Assembly: GCF_017309185.1 (NCBI RefSeq)
Contig: NZ_JAEKJZ010000001.1
Coordinates: 992,001 to 1,056,000 of the forward strand
DNA from: Roseibium aggregatum
Lineage (GTDB): Bacteria > Pseudomonadota > Alphaproteobacteria > Rhizobiales > Stappiaceae
Length of the DNA stretch: 64,000 nucleotides
Direction: 5' to 3'
Shown here: piece after piece, positions 8,094-16,802 of the stretch
Position numbering within the stretch: position 1 is the stretch's first letter
Layout of the letters: every line of letters begins with the position of its first letter
Notes under the pieces: generated by a model
Told to the model about the DNA's origin: nothing
Seen by the model: only the letters and a program-made list of their open reading frames with translations
The model's database searches: none
Made by a program: the position numbers and the translations under genes

Positions 8094-9521
8094 ATGGACA
8101 CGCAAATGCTGATCGGCGGCGCCTTCGAGGCGGGAACGGAAACGGAAGAAGCCATCTTCAATCCGCGCACCGGGGAAACCGTCATTTCGATCCCGGAAGC
8201 CTCGTTCGATCAGGTGGAGCGGGCCGTTGCGGCAGCCGAAAAGGCGTTCGAGACCTGGTCGCGGACCACACCGGCGGAGCGGGCCGGCTACCTTTTGAAG
8301 ATCGCCGACCGGATCGAGGCGGAAGCCGACGGGTTCGCGGCCCTGGAAGCGCTGAACTGCGGCAAGCCGATCAATGCGGCCCGGAACGACGAAATCCCGG
8401 CGATTGTCGACTGTTACCGCTTCTTCGCCGGCGCCGTGCGCTGCGTTCCGGCCTCGGCGGCGGGCGAATACATGGAAGGCCACACGTCCATGATCCGCCG
8501 CGATCCCATCGGTATCGTCGCGTCCATCGCCCCCTGGAACTATCCGCTGATGATGATGGCCTGGAAACTGGCTCCTGCGATCGGCGGGGGCAACACGGTC
8601 ATCTTCAAACCGTCCGAGCAGACGCCCCTGACCGCGCTGAAGCTGGCAAAGATCCTCGCCGAGGAACTGCCGGAGGGTGTCGTCAACGTGATCCTGGGCA
8701 GAGGCGAGAGCGTCGGCAACGCCCTGATCAGTCATCCGAAGGTCAACATGATCTCCATCACCGGGGACGTGGCCACCGGCAAGAAAATCCTGCAGGCAGC
8801 CTCCAAGACGGTCAAACGCACCCATCTTGAGCTGGGCGGCAAGGCCCCGGTCATCGTCTTCGACGACGCGGATGTCGATGCGGTGGTCGAGGGGCTGAAG
8901 GCCTTCGGCTACTACAATGCGGGCCAGGATTGTACGGCGGCCTGCCGCATCTATGCGGGGGCGAAAATCTACGACAAACTGGTGGCCGATCTCTCTTCCG
9001 CCGTCTCGACGATCAAATACGGTCTTGAGGACGACACGGAAAACGAAATCGGCCCGCTCATTTCCACGCGTCAGCGCGACCGTGTTTCAAGCTTCGTGGA
9101 ACGGGCCCTGGAACAGCCGCACATGGAGGCGACCGCCGGCGGCAAGGTGCATGGCGGCAACGGCTTCTATTATCAGCCGACGGTCATCGCCGGCGCCCTG
9201 CAATCCGACGAGATCGTACGCAGGGAAGTTTTTGGTCCCGTGGTGTCGGTCACCCGCTTCTCGGACGTGGACGAAGCGGTTTCCTGGGCAAATGACAGCG
9301 ACTACGGCCTGGCATCTTCCGTTTGGACGAAGGACGTCTCCCGGGCCATGCAGGCCTCCGCGCGCCTGCGATACGGCTGCACTTGGGTGAACACGCATTT
9401 CATGCTGGTCAACGAAATGCCCCACGGCGGCCTGAAGCAGTCCGGCTACGGCAAGGACATGTCCCACTATGCGCTGGAGGACTACACGGCGGTCCGCCAC
9501 GTGATGATCGCCCACGGCTGA
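8094..9521 (+). CDS. Aldehyde dehydrogenase, gamma-aminobutyraldehyde/betaine-aldehyde type
   Basis: This 475-residue NAD(P)-dependent dehydrogenase would oxidise an aminoaldehyde such as 4-aminobutanal to the amino acid. The catalytic cysteine is C280 in GQDCTAACR and the general base is E246 in HLELGGKAP; the cofactor region shows [15 protein letters not shown]. Length and residue numbering fit the YdcW/PatD aminobutyraldehyde dehydrogenases. A GGAGGG ribosome site precedes ATG 8094, 21 bases after the last permease, so it completes an uptake-and-catabolism operon: a diamine enters, is transaminated or oxidised elsewhere, and the aldehyde is handled here. Betaine aldehyde is an alternative substrate. 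Confidence 0.88.
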   Translation: MDTQMLIGGAFEAGTETEEAIFNPRTGETVISIPEASFDQVERAVAAAEKAFETWSRTTPAERAGYLLKIADRIEAEADGFAALEALNCGKPINAARNDEIPAIVDCYRFFAGAVRCVPASAAGEYMEGHTSMIRRDPIGIVASIAPWNYPLMMMAWKLAPAIGGGNTVIFKPSEQTPLTALKLAKILAEELPEGVVNVILGRGESVGNALISHPKVNMISITGDVATGKKILQAASKTVKRTHLELGGKAPVIVFDDADVDAVVEGLKAFGYYNAGQDCTAACRIYAGAKIYDKLVADLSSAVSTIKYGLEDDTENEIGPLISTRQRDRVSSFVERALEQPHMEATAGGKVHGGNGFYYQPTVIAGALQSDEIVRREVFGPVVSVTRFSDVDEAVSWANDSDYGLASSVWTKDVSRAMQASARLRYGCTWVNTHFMLVNEMPHGGLKQSGYGKDMSHYALEDYTAVRHVMIAHG

Positions 9522-9590
9522 CCGGAACAGACGAGCTTTCCAGGAAGCGCGCGCTTCGGCGCCGGTGAGCCTGCTGACAAACCTCATGCT

Positions 9591-9773
9591 GTCATTCCGG
9601 TCAGCGTGCCGCGAAGCGGCATCGCGTGAGCCGGAATCCAGCAATCAGCGCGAGCGGCAGCGAGCACCAGTCTCATATCTGTCTGTTAAAATTAGAGTAT
9701 TGAGCGCCTTCGGCGCGGAATATGTCTGGGTTCCGGATCTGCGCGCAGCTTTGCTGCACTTGTCCGGAATGAC
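9591..9773. repeat. Palindromic intergenic repeat element, copy A
   Basis: The element begins GTCATTCCGG and ends with its exact reverse complement CCGGAATGAC. Between lie short GC-rich palindromes (for example CCGCGAAGCGG and GAGCGCCTTCGGCGC) and a small AT-rich patch. There is no convincing coding potential. The second copy at 14837-14956 shares the terminal GTCATYC-YGG design and internal GCGAAGCGG. It fills most of the 420-base gap (9522-9941) between the polyamine operon and the polyketide cluster. It is probably a dispersed non-coding element of the host genome rather than an active transposon. Confidence 0.55.
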
Positions 9774-9800
9774 GATCCGAGGGTTTGTCAACAATCTGGC

Positions 9801-9821
9801 GGGCGCTTCGGCGCCCGTTTT
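9801..9821 (+). terminator. Rho-independent terminator
   Basis: GGGCGC-TTCG-GCGCCC followed by GTTTTG: a 6-bp GC stem closed by a very stable TTCG tetraloop and a short T run. It lies at the end of the gap after the dehydrogenase gene and before the FkbM methyltransferase, so it insulates the transporter operon from the polyketide cluster. Confidence 0.65.
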
Positions 9822-9941
9822 GTCTTGGGCACAAGCCGTCGACCAGGACGGCTGTCTCGCCTTGCGCTGGATTTTTTGAAAACTCCGGCGCGGAATCGGT
9901 TATCCGTAGAAGGCCGGTTTAAAGACAGGGAGAATTAGGTC

Positions 9942-10754
9942 ATGAGCGTGGCGACGACAACGCTTCCGGACGGGCGCGAGATTCATTGCGTGAATGCCTA
10001 TGAAGTCGGTTTCGGCTGGCACGAGATCGTCTCCGACGACCTGACGGAACGCGGCTTGGACCTTCCTCCGGACGGCACCTACCTGGATGTCGGCGCCAAT
10101 ATCGGCCTTTTCTGCCTCCGGCTGCGCGATCTTTGCCCCGAGGCGCGCATCTATGCGTTCGAGCCGATGCCCGCCGCCTATGAGGCCCTTGAAAACAACA
10201 CCAAAGCAATGGGCGGGGCCGTCGAGGCCTGCCGCCTGGCGCTGGGTGCCGGGGCGGGGCAGGCGGAATTCGACCACTATCCGGCCCTTTCCGCGCTCTC
10301 CACCGGCGATTCCGCCGTGGGGCAGCAGCTGGCTGACGGGCTGCGCAACCTGCTGTTTGGCGAGGGCGCCAGCGAGGATATTCGTGCCATCATCGACAGC
10401 ACGGGCGCCCACGACCGGCTCGATGACGACGCCTTCGTCGACCGGCTGTTTCAAAGCGAAACCGTGACCGTGGATGTCGACAGCCTCGACAATGTGGTCG
10501 CCCGTTACGGGATCGACGCGATCGACCTTCTGAAGATCGATACCGAAGGGCAGGAGCGTCCGGTCCTCGACGGCATCGGCGACGCCCTCTGGCCGAAGAT
10601 CCGCCAACTGCTTGTCGAGGTGCACCGGGGCAGGGAGGAGCTTGAAATGATCCGTGCGGAGCTTGAGGAGCGCGGCTTCGAAACGGTGACCGAAGACCAT
10701 CCGATGGCCCAGGGCGGCGCGCCCGTCTTCCATATCTACGCGCACCGTCCCTGA
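9942..10754 (+). CDS. FkbM-family SAM-dependent O-methyltransferase
   Basis: This 270-residue class I methyltransferase has the SAM-binding loop YLDVGANIGLFCLRL (about residues 47-61), an acidic strand end in IYAFEPMPAAYEAL, and the C-terminal FkbM pattern DVDSLDNVVARYGIDAIDLLKIDTEGQE. FkbM enzymes methylate hydroxyls of polyketides and sugars. It is the first gene after the terminator and repeat that appear to bound the cluster and precedes three P450 genes in the same direction, so a tailoring O-methylation of the polyketide is the likely role; an O-methyl group next to a hydroxyl is also the substrate from which P450s make methylenedioxy bridges. Confidence 0.85.
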   Translation: MSVATTTLPDGREIHCVNAYEVGFGWHEIVSDDLTERGLDLPPDGTYLDVGANIGLFCLRLRDLCPEARIYAFEPMPAAYEALENNTKAMGGAVEACRLALGAGAGQAEFDHYPALSALSTGDSAVGQQLADGLRNLLFGEGASEDIRAIIDSTGAHDRLDDDAFVDRLFQSETVTVDVDSLDNVVARYGIDAIDLLKIDTEGQERPVLDGIGDALWPKIRQLLVEVHRGREELEMIRAELEERGFETVTEDHPMAQGGAPVFHIYAHRP

Positions 10755-10976
10755 TAACCCGGCCCGGGTCGCGATGGCCTGCGTCGCCGTCCTTGTCGCC
10801 TGAGGATCGGGCCGGAAAAACAATCGGGGATCGGCGGATCGACATGGTGGCACGGTCTTGCGCGGTTCTGGTCCGGTGGGCAATATCGATATCCAGGCGC
10901 CTGGGTGAAGTCACGGGCGTGTTGGCAATTTGAAGTTGAAGTCGCTTGTTGTCGAGCCGGCTCCGGGAGAGCAGAA

Positions 10977-12278
10977 ATGTCTGACGCCCAGATGGAAAAC
11001 GCCCCGTCCACTGAAACCGTTGCTCCGCCGCGAGAGGCGGCAGCCGTGCCGCCCACCTTCGATATCGATTGGTGGACGACGCTCATGGATCCGGAATTCC
11101 TCAAGAATCCCTATCCGGAGCTAAAGCGGATCAGGGAACTCGCTCCGGTGCATTTCGATCCGGGATCCGGCATCTATTTCGTCCTTGGACACAAGGAATT
11201 CGGGCTCATGGCCAAGACCGCGTCCATGGGCCGGGACACGACCTACTGGGCCAATGGCTGGAGCAGCGAAGAAAACAAGGCGAACGATCCCGAGACCTAC
11301 GAACTGTTCGTCGACTTCCAGCCGCAGATGATCAACGCCAATCCGCCGGACCACCGTCGAATGCGCGGGGTATTCGACAAGGCGTTCCGTCCGCGCGACA
11401 TGATGCGCTACCTACCGATGATCGAGGACGAGTGCCGCAAGCTGGTGGAAACCCTGCCGGTAGGAACTCCGTTCAACTACATGGACGCCTTCGGCAATCC
11501 GCTTCCCAACCGGATCTCGCTGAAACTCTTCGACATTCCCGAGGAGATGGAAGCGCCCATCGGCAAGTGGATCACGGATCTGAGCTGGCTCGGCAACATC
11601 GTCATGACACCCGAGCAGAAGCGCAACGCCAAGCAGTCGAACCTGGAATTCAAGCAGTTCGTCAAGGAACATCTGGAACGCCTCAGGGCGAACCCGGGCG
11701 ACGGCTTTATCGGCATGGCGCTGGCGGCGGCCCAGGACGGCACCATGGACGAGGAGGAAACCCTCAACAACGTGGTCATGCTGATCGCCGGCAGCAAGAC
11801 GTCGCTGACCCTTTTAGGCAACGGGCTGCTGACGCTCCTGAAGCATCCGGACCAGTTCGAAAAGCTGCGGGCGGACCGCAGCCTGATGCCGCGCGCGATC
11901 GAGGAAATGCTGCGTTTTGAATCCGGCAGCGCCATCATCCCGCGCGCCGGTGTCGAGGATTTCCAGTGCGGCGATGTCACGATCCCGGCGGGCTCCCTGG
12001 CCATCGGTCTTGTCGGCGCGATCAACCGGGACCCGGCGCGCTTCGACGATCCCGATACCTTTGACATCACCCGCAAGCCCAACCACCATTCCGCCTTCGG
12101 AGGCGGCCCGCATATCTGTATCGGCAAGGCGCTGGCCCGCATGACCACGGAAGTCGCCTTCAACGCGCTCATGGATCGGTTCAGCGGCATCGAACTGGCT
12201 GGCGAAGCCGAATGGTGGACGGACCGCAGCGATCAGCGGGGACTGTCGACGTTGCCGTTAAAGCTGACACCGGCCTGA
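10977..12278 (+). CDS. Cytochrome P450, paralogue 1 (atypical I-helix, Lys for acid)
   Basis: This 433-residue soluble bacterial P450 has the haem-thiolate loop FGGGPHICIGKALAR with ligand C381 and the K-helix ExxR in EEMLRFES. In the oxygen-activating I-helix the canonical acid-alcohol pair (AGHETT) reads AGSKTS: the acid is replaced by K274 while T275 remains. The start ATG 10977 follows GGGAGA at good spacing. It is the first of three tandem P450 genes that share the WWTTLxDPxFLxxPYPELxRIRE N-terminal pattern with a fourth copy at 17745, so all arose by duplication. It probably oxidises the polyketide or its tethered intermediates; the changed proton-relay residue may alter the chemistry. 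Confidence 0.88.
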   Translation: MSDAQMENAPSTETVAPPREAAAVPPTFDIDWWTTLMDPEFLKNPYPELKRIRELAPVHFDPGSGIYFVLGHKEFGLMAKTASMGRDTTYWANGWSSEENKANDPETYELFVDFQPQMINANPPDHRRMRGVFDKAFRPRDMMRYLPMIEDECRKLVETLPVGTPFNYMDAFGNPLPNRISLKLFDIPEEMEAPIGKWITDLSWLGNIVMTPEQKRNAKQSNLEFKQFVKEHLERLRANPGDGFIGMALAAAQDGTMDEEETLNNVVMLIAGSKTSLTLLGNGLLTLLKHPDQFEKLRADRSLMPRAIEEMLRFESGSAIIPRAGVEDFQCGDVTIPAGSLAIGLVGAINRDPARFDDPDTFDITRKPNHHSAFGGGPHICIGKALARMTTEVAFNALMDRFSGIELAGEAEWWTDRSDQRGLSTLPLKLTPA

Positions 12279-12306
12279 CGAAAACCCGGAAGCCCGGCTC
12301 GTTCAG

Positions 12307-13587
12307 ATGCCAGAATCAAAACGGAAGGACAGCGAACCTGTGCTCCATTCTTCCGCATCCTCTTCAAAGATCGATTGGTGGACCATGTTCACCGATCCGA
12401 AGTTTCTGGCCAGTCCCTATGCGGAATTGAACCGTATCCGGGAGATCGCCCCCATTCAAAAAGACCCGGTATCCGGCGTCTATTTTGTCCTGGGACATCC
12501 CGAGTTTCGCCGGATGGCGACCGCGCCTGAAATGGGACGGGACACGCGGCTTTGGTCCAACGGCTGGAGCAGTCCTGAAAACAGCCGGAACGATCCCCTG
12601 AGCTACGAGCTCTTTTCCACGTTCCAGCCGCAGATGACCAACGCGAATCCGCCGGATCACCGCCGCATGCGGGATGTCTACGAAAAGGCGTTCCGGCAAA
12701 CCGATCTTCAGGTTTTTCGGCCCATGATCGAGGAGGAATGCCGGGCGCTTGCTGAGGCCGTACCGGGTGACACGCCCCTTGACTTCATGGAGGCGGTGGC
12801 GAACCCGCTTGCCCGCAATGTGTCGCGCAAGGCGTTCCAGATTCCGGTGGAGCTGGACGAGGACCTGACGCGATGGGTGGCCGCGCTGAGCCTCGTCGGC
12901 AACATCATGATGTCGGCGGACCAGAAGCGGGATGCCCTGACGGCGCTCACCGAATTCAGGTGCTACCTGCGAGAGCGGATCGCCACTGGGATCGACGATC
13001 CGGGAGACGGTTTTGTCGGACTGACAATGACGGCTCTCGCCGACGGTGTCATGGACGAAGACGAAGGTCTCAACAATCTTGTGACGCTGATATCCGGCGG
13101 GATCGCCATCGCCACACTCGTCGGCAACGGTTTGCTCGCGCTATTGCGCCATCCGGATCAGTTCGAAAAGCTCAGGCAACACAGGGAGCTGCTGCGTCCG
13201 GCCATTGAGGAAATGCTCCGTTACGAGCCGGGCGGGAGTTTCATTCTACGAGTGGCGATAGAGGACTATCGCTGTGGCGAGGTTCTGATTCCCGCGGGAT
13301 CGCTGGCAATCGGTCTGGTGGCGGCAACCGGCAGAGACCCGCGAACCTTCGAGCAACCGGACCGCTTCGAAATTGCCAGAAAGGCCAATCCGCATATCGT
13401 GTTCGGGGCGGGAGCCCATATCTGCATCGGCAAGGCGCTCGTCCGGATGACGGCTATGGCCCTCTTCGAAACGCTCATGGACCGGTTCGAGCGGATAGAT
13501 CTTGCCGGAGATCCGGTCTGGTGGACGCACAGGAGCGATCAGCACGGCCTTCATACCTTGCCGGTCAAGTTAGGAAACGCGCGATGA
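12307..13587 (+). CDS. Cytochrome P450, paralogue 2 (I-helix acid and threonine both lost)
   Basis: This 426-residue P450 has an intact haem loop FGAGAHICIGKALVR (ligand C376) and ExxR in EEMLRYEPG. The I-helix reads SGGIAIAT where active paralogues have SGNETT or AGHETT: the acid is I266 and the catalytic threonine is A267. Such a change is known to weaken oxygen activation in ordinary monooxygenases, while P450s doing other chemistry (dehydration, rearrangement, peroxygenase-type reactions) often lack the pair. Haem binding appears preserved and there is no frameshift, so the gene looks maintained rather than decayed. It lies 28 bases after paralogue 1 and its stop overlaps the start of paralogue 3. 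Confidence 0.88.
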   Translation: MPESKRKDSEPVLHSSASSSKIDWWTMFTDPKFLASPYAELNRIREIAPIQKDPVSGVYFVLGHPEFRRMATAPEMGRDTRLWSNGWSSPENSRNDPLSYELFSTFQPQMTNANPPDHRRMRDVYEKAFRQTDLQVFRPMIEEECRALAEAVPGDTPLDFMEAVANPLARNVSRKAFQIPVELDEDLTRWVAALSLVGNIMMSADQKRDALTALTEFRCYLRERIATGIDDPGDGFVGLTMTALADGVMDEDEGLNNLVTLISGGIAIATLVGNGLLALLRHPDQFEKLRQHRELLRPAIEEMLRYEPGGSFILRVAIEDYRCGEVLIPAGSLAIGLVAATGRDPRTFEQPDRFEIARKANPHIVFGAGAHICIGKALVRMTAMALFETLMDRFERIDLAGDPVWWTHRSDQHGLHTLPVKLGNAR

Positions 13588-14819
13588 ACGAGATTGCCTC
13601 CCCCGAACTCGACTGGTGGACCCTTCTCACCGATCCGGACTATCTGACCGACCCGCACCCGCATCTGAAGCGTATCCGGGAAAAGGGGCAGGTTCATTAC
13701 GATCCCGCGTCGGACATCTATTTCGTCCTCGGACATGAGGCGTTCAGTTCCATGGTCCGGGCGCCGCAGATGGGCCGGGACACACGCCTTTGGACCAACG
13801 GCTGGAGTCGGCCGGAAAGCAAGCAGCGCGATCCATTAAGCTATGAGCTTTTCAGCGAGTTCCAGCGCCAGATGGTGAATTCCGACCAGCCGGACCATCG
13901 CCGCATGCGCGACGTCTATGAAAAGGCGTTCCGCCCGGCCGACATTCCGCCGCTGCGTCCGATGATCGAGGCTGAAGCCCGCAAACTGGCGGAAGACCTT
14001 CCTGATGGCACGCCGGTCGAATTCATGACGGCCTTCGCCAACCACCTGCCGCTTCGGGTCGTGCGCAATCTCTTCCAGATATCGCCGGACATGGATCCGA
14101 AGCTTGCCGAGTGGAACGCGGCCCTGGTCAAGATCGGCGATATCATGATGTCCCAGGAGCAGAAGCGGGAAGCGCTTGAGGCCTTGCGCGCCTACAAGGA
14201 TTTCCTGCGCGGCCATCTGGAAGCCTGCCGGGGCAATCCTGATAACCGGCTGATCGGGCTGGCGATCGAGGCCCTGGACAACGGCATCATGGACGAGGAT
14301 GAGACCCTGAACAATCTGAAGGGCCTCGTGTCCGGCAACGAGACGACGGTCAACGTTCTCGGTAATGGTCTCCTGACCTTGGTCAACCATCCGGACGCGA
14401 TGCAAAAGCTGCGTTCGGAGCCGGCGCTCATGCGTACGGCGATCGAGGAGATCCTGCGCTACGAGCCCGCGATCAACTTCATCCTGCGCGTGGCCATCGA
14501 GGATTTCGACTGTTGCGGCACGTCGATCCCCAAGGGCTCGCTGGCGCTCGGGCTGATCTGCGCGATCAATCGCGATCCGGAGCGTTTCAGTGAAGCGGAG
14601 AGCTTCGACATCGCTCGCAGGCCCAATGCCCAGTACATTTTCGGCGGTGGCCCGCACGTCTGCATTGGGGCCGCCCTGGCCCGCCTCGAGGTCGAGGTCG
14701 CGCTTTCAGTTCTGCTGGAGCGTTTTTCGAGGATCGAACTCACCGGCGATCCGGTCTGGTGGACGGACCGCACCAATCAGCGGGGGCTGCAGAGCCTGCC
14801 GGTCAGGTTTACGAGGTAG
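13584..14819 (+). CDS. Cytochrome P450, paralogue 3
   Basis: This 411-residue P450 has haem loop FGGGPHVCIGAALAR (ligand C360), ExxR in EEILRYEPA and an essentially canonical I-helix SGNETT (E253, T254), so it should be a working monooxygenase. The start ATG 13584 overlaps the stop of paralogue 2 (ATGA); the longer open frame upstream is the tail of that gene in another phase. The N-terminus MNEIASPELDWWTLLTDPDYL aligns with the other three paralogues. A palindromic element begins 17 bases after the stop, separating it from the convergent acyl-hydrolase gene. Polyketide tailoring is the inferred role. Confidence 0.9.
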   Translation: MNEIASPELDWWTLLTDPDYLTDPHPHLKRIREKGQVHYDPASDIYFVLGHEAFSSMVRAPQMGRDTRLWTNGWSRPESKQRDPLSYELFSEFQRQMVNSDQPDHRRMRDVYEKAFRPADIPPLRPMIEAEARKLAEDLPDGTPVEFMTAFANHLPLRVVRNLFQISPDMDPKLAEWNAALVKIGDIMMSQEQKREALEALRAYKDFLRGHLEACRGNPDNRLIGLAIEALDNGIMDEDETLNNLKGLVSGNETTVNVLGNGLLTLVNHPDAMQKLRSEPALMRTAIEEILRYEPAINFILRVAIEDFDCCGTSIPKGSLALGLICAINRDPERFSEAESFDIARRPNAQYIFGGGPHVCIGAALARLEVEVALSVLLERFSRIELTGDPVWWTDRTNQRGLQSLPVRFTR

Positions 14820-14836
14820 AAAAGGAAAAGACTCCG

Positions 14837-14956
14837 GCCGTCATCCTGGACGCAGCGAAGCGGAGAACCGGGGCTTATGAACTGAAATGCGAAATCACCA
14901 TATGGGTGTATGGCTCCCCGGTCCCGGCTCGCGCTTCGCTTGGCCGGGATGACGGC
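14837..14956. repeat. Palindromic intergenic repeat element, copy B
   Basis: GCCGTCATCCTGG at the left end is matched by CCGGGATGACGGC at the right end (12 of 13 positions complementary). A second nested inverted pair joins GCAGCGAAGCGG with CTCGCGCTTCGCT. It lies between convergent genes (P450 paralogue 3 and the acyl hydrolase), where the folded RNA could act as a bidirectional terminator. It resembles copy A at 9591-9773 in design but is shorter. Confidence 0.55.
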
Positions 14957-14993
14957 AGCAGGATGGAGAGACTTTCCCAAGAATCTCTCCCAC

Positions 14994-15962
14994 TCAAACA
15001 CCTGCCTCGACAAGCTTCTCCAGCCGCTTCAGATCCCCACCAAACGGCGACATCAGCGGGCTCACTTTCGAGGGCGAGGGGGCCGTCAGCTTCTGCCGCA
15101 GGACGGCGGCGAGGGTGCCGGTCGGGCTGAGGTCGATATAATGGGCTCCACCCTTCGCCTCGATCGCGGCGAGGGTGGAGCGCAGCCGCATCGGTTCGCG
15201 CACAATCCGCCAGAGCAGGCCGCCGTCGACGGTGTCCAGCGGCGCGGCGAGGCAGGCGGACCAGACCGGCCAGAACGGTGTTTCGAAGGCAAGGCCGGCG
15301 ACGGTCGCCAGGTAATCGTCCCTTGCCGTTTCGACGAAGTGCGAATGAAAGGCGAAAGGCACCGGCAGTTTCTGAAAGGCGACATCCAGACGGCGCAGCT
15401 CGGATGTCACGCGCTCCGAATCGGTCTCCAGGCAGGCGATCACGCAGTGGCTTTCGGCATTGACGCCGGCGATGACGGCCGTGTCCCTGAGCACGTGGGA
15501 GTCTTGCAGGAGAGTTTCGGGGCCGAGCATCGCGATCAGCGCGCCGGGAGGAGTGGACTTGCGAAAGACGGAGGGTTGCCGGGCGATGGCCCTGAGCGCG
15601 GTCTCGAAAGGCAGCATGCCGGCGACGCTCATGGCAACAAACTCGCCGAGGCTTACCCCGATCAGGAGATCAGGCCGGACGCCCCTGTCCTGGAGCAGTT
15701 TGGCCGCGGCGAACTGGGTCATGAAGAGGGCGGGATGGGAGTGTTCGAGATGGTCGAACGGCTCGGTCTTGCTCCGCTGCGCGGAATAGATAGTCTCCAG
15801 CGGAGAAAAGCCTTGCGCGGACCGCACGATCCGGTCACCGATCTCCATCCATTGCCGGAAAACCGGCTCGGCGTGCATGAGATCCGCCGCCATGTGATAG
15901 TACTGAGACCCTTGCCCGGCGAAAAAGAAGGCGGTGGGCAGGGACGGGGAATTCGAGAGCAT
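14994..15962 (-). CDS. Free-standing acyltransferase-like acyl hydrolase (PedC type)
   Basis: This 322-residue protein has the malonyl-transferase fold. The N-terminal GQGSQ loop is at residues 16-20, the nucleophile is S104 in GVSLGEF, and the catalytic histidine lies in FAFHSHF. The arginine that binds the malonyl carboxylate in true malonyl transferases (25 residues after the serine; present in the AT-ER protein of this cluster) is Q129 here. That substitution and the sequence context fit the acyl hydrolases of trans-AT clusters, which clear stalled acyl groups from ACPs. The start MLSNSPSL (15962) puts the GQG loop at the usual distance from the N-terminus; the longer frame runs into the divergent PPTase. 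A transferase for an unusual unit remains possible. Confidence 0.8.
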   Translation of the reverse strand: MLSNSPSLPTAFFFAGQGSQYYHMAADLMHAEPVFRQWMEIGDRIVRSAQGFSPLETIYSAQRSKTEPFDHLEHSHPALFMTQFAAAKLLQDRGVRPDLLIGVSLGEFVAMSVAGMLPFETALRAIARQPSVFRKSTPPGALIAMLGPETLLQDSHVLRDTAVIAGVNAESHCVIACLETDSERVTSELRRLDVAFQKLPVPFAFHSHFVETARDDYLATVAGLAFETPFWPVWSACLAAPLDTVDGGLLWRIVREPMRLRSTLAAIEAKGGAHYIDLSPTGTLAAVLRQKLTAPSPSKVSPLMSPFGGDLKRLEKLVEAGV

Positions 15963-16770
15963 GCAAAAGACCTTGCAGGATAGTCCAGCGGATGACGGCT
16001 TCTTGTCGCACGGGCCCGCGACCGGCGGCAAGACACTCGTCGACCGGGATCGCGTCGCGCTCTGGTGGTTGCCGATGGAACTGATCGGGGAGGAGGATTG
16101 GCCGCGGCTTGGTTCGCTCCTGTCCGAGGAGGAGCGCGTCAGGTCAGCGCGCTTTCATTTCGAGCGCGACAGGGAGATCTACACGGCCGCCCATGCCGCC
16201 TGCAGGGGCCTTCTCAGCTATTGTCTCGGGCCCCCCCCCGAAAGCTTCCGGTTTTCGGTCGAGGACCACGGCAAGCCGGAACTGATCTGCCCGTCGGGGG
16301 AGCCGAGGTTCAGGGTCAATATTTCCCACACAAAAGGCTGCGCCGCCGTCGCCTTGACGCAGGATCATGACATCGGGGTCGACGTGGAGTGGCTGCAGCG
16401 AACCGCCGAGGCGGACGCCCTGGCGAAGCGGATGTTCGCCGACAGTGAATACCGTGCGGTCGTGGCGACTTCGGAGGTTGAAAAACTCGACGTTTTTCTG
16501 AGCTACTGGACCCTCAAGGAAGCCTATGTGAAGGCCATCGGCAAGGGCCTGTCGCAACCGCTTGACGCCTTTGCATTCGATCTTGAGGAAACGCGGATCA
16601 CCTTCCGGGACCATATGGCCGACGATCCGGCCAACTGGCATTTCGAGAGATATCGCCTCGGACCGAAACATCTGATGGCTCTGGCGGTGCGCCATCCGGC
16701 GAAGGAGCGCTTGAGCGTCGACACGCGGCAGGCGCCGCTCGGGTATCTGCTGGATCTTGCCGGCTCCTGA
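15961..16770 (+). CDS. Sfp-type 4'-phosphopantetheinyl transferase
   Basis: This protein of about 269 residues activates carrier proteins by transferring phosphopantetheine from CoA to serine. It shows VNISHTKGCAAVAL, the Mg/CoA motif IGVDVEW and FLSYWTLKEAYVKAIGKGLSQPL, the three signatures of Sfp-type enzymes. It is the obvious activator of the many ACPs in the cluster. The start is uncertain: ATG 15961 overlaps by two bases the start codon of the divergent acyl hydrolase, and GTG 15934 is an in-frame alternative; the catalytic fold begins about 25 residues later. A run of nine C residues (16231-16239) encodes part of GPPPE and could slip. Confidence 0.9.
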   Translation: MQKTLQDSPADDGFLSHGPATGGKTLVDRDRVALWWLPMELIGEEDWPRLGSLLSEEERVRSARFHFERDREIYTAAHAACRGLLSYCLGPPPESFRFSVEDHGKPELICPSGEPRFRVNISHTKGCAAVALTQDHDIGVDVEWLQRTAEADALAKRMFADSEYRAVVATSEVEKLDVFLSYWTLKEAYVKAIGKGLSQPLDAFAFDLEETRITFRDHMADDPANWHFERYRLGPKHLMALAVRHPAKERLSVDTRQAPLGYLLDLAGS

Positions 16771-16802
16771 CGCCTGAAAGCCGCAATCTTCCGGTCCGTA
16801 CC

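Noticed and set aside
9565-9879. Possible 104-residue ORF in the gap after the dehydrogenase
   Set aside because: It runs through the palindromic element and the terminator, with no ribosome site or recognisable domain.
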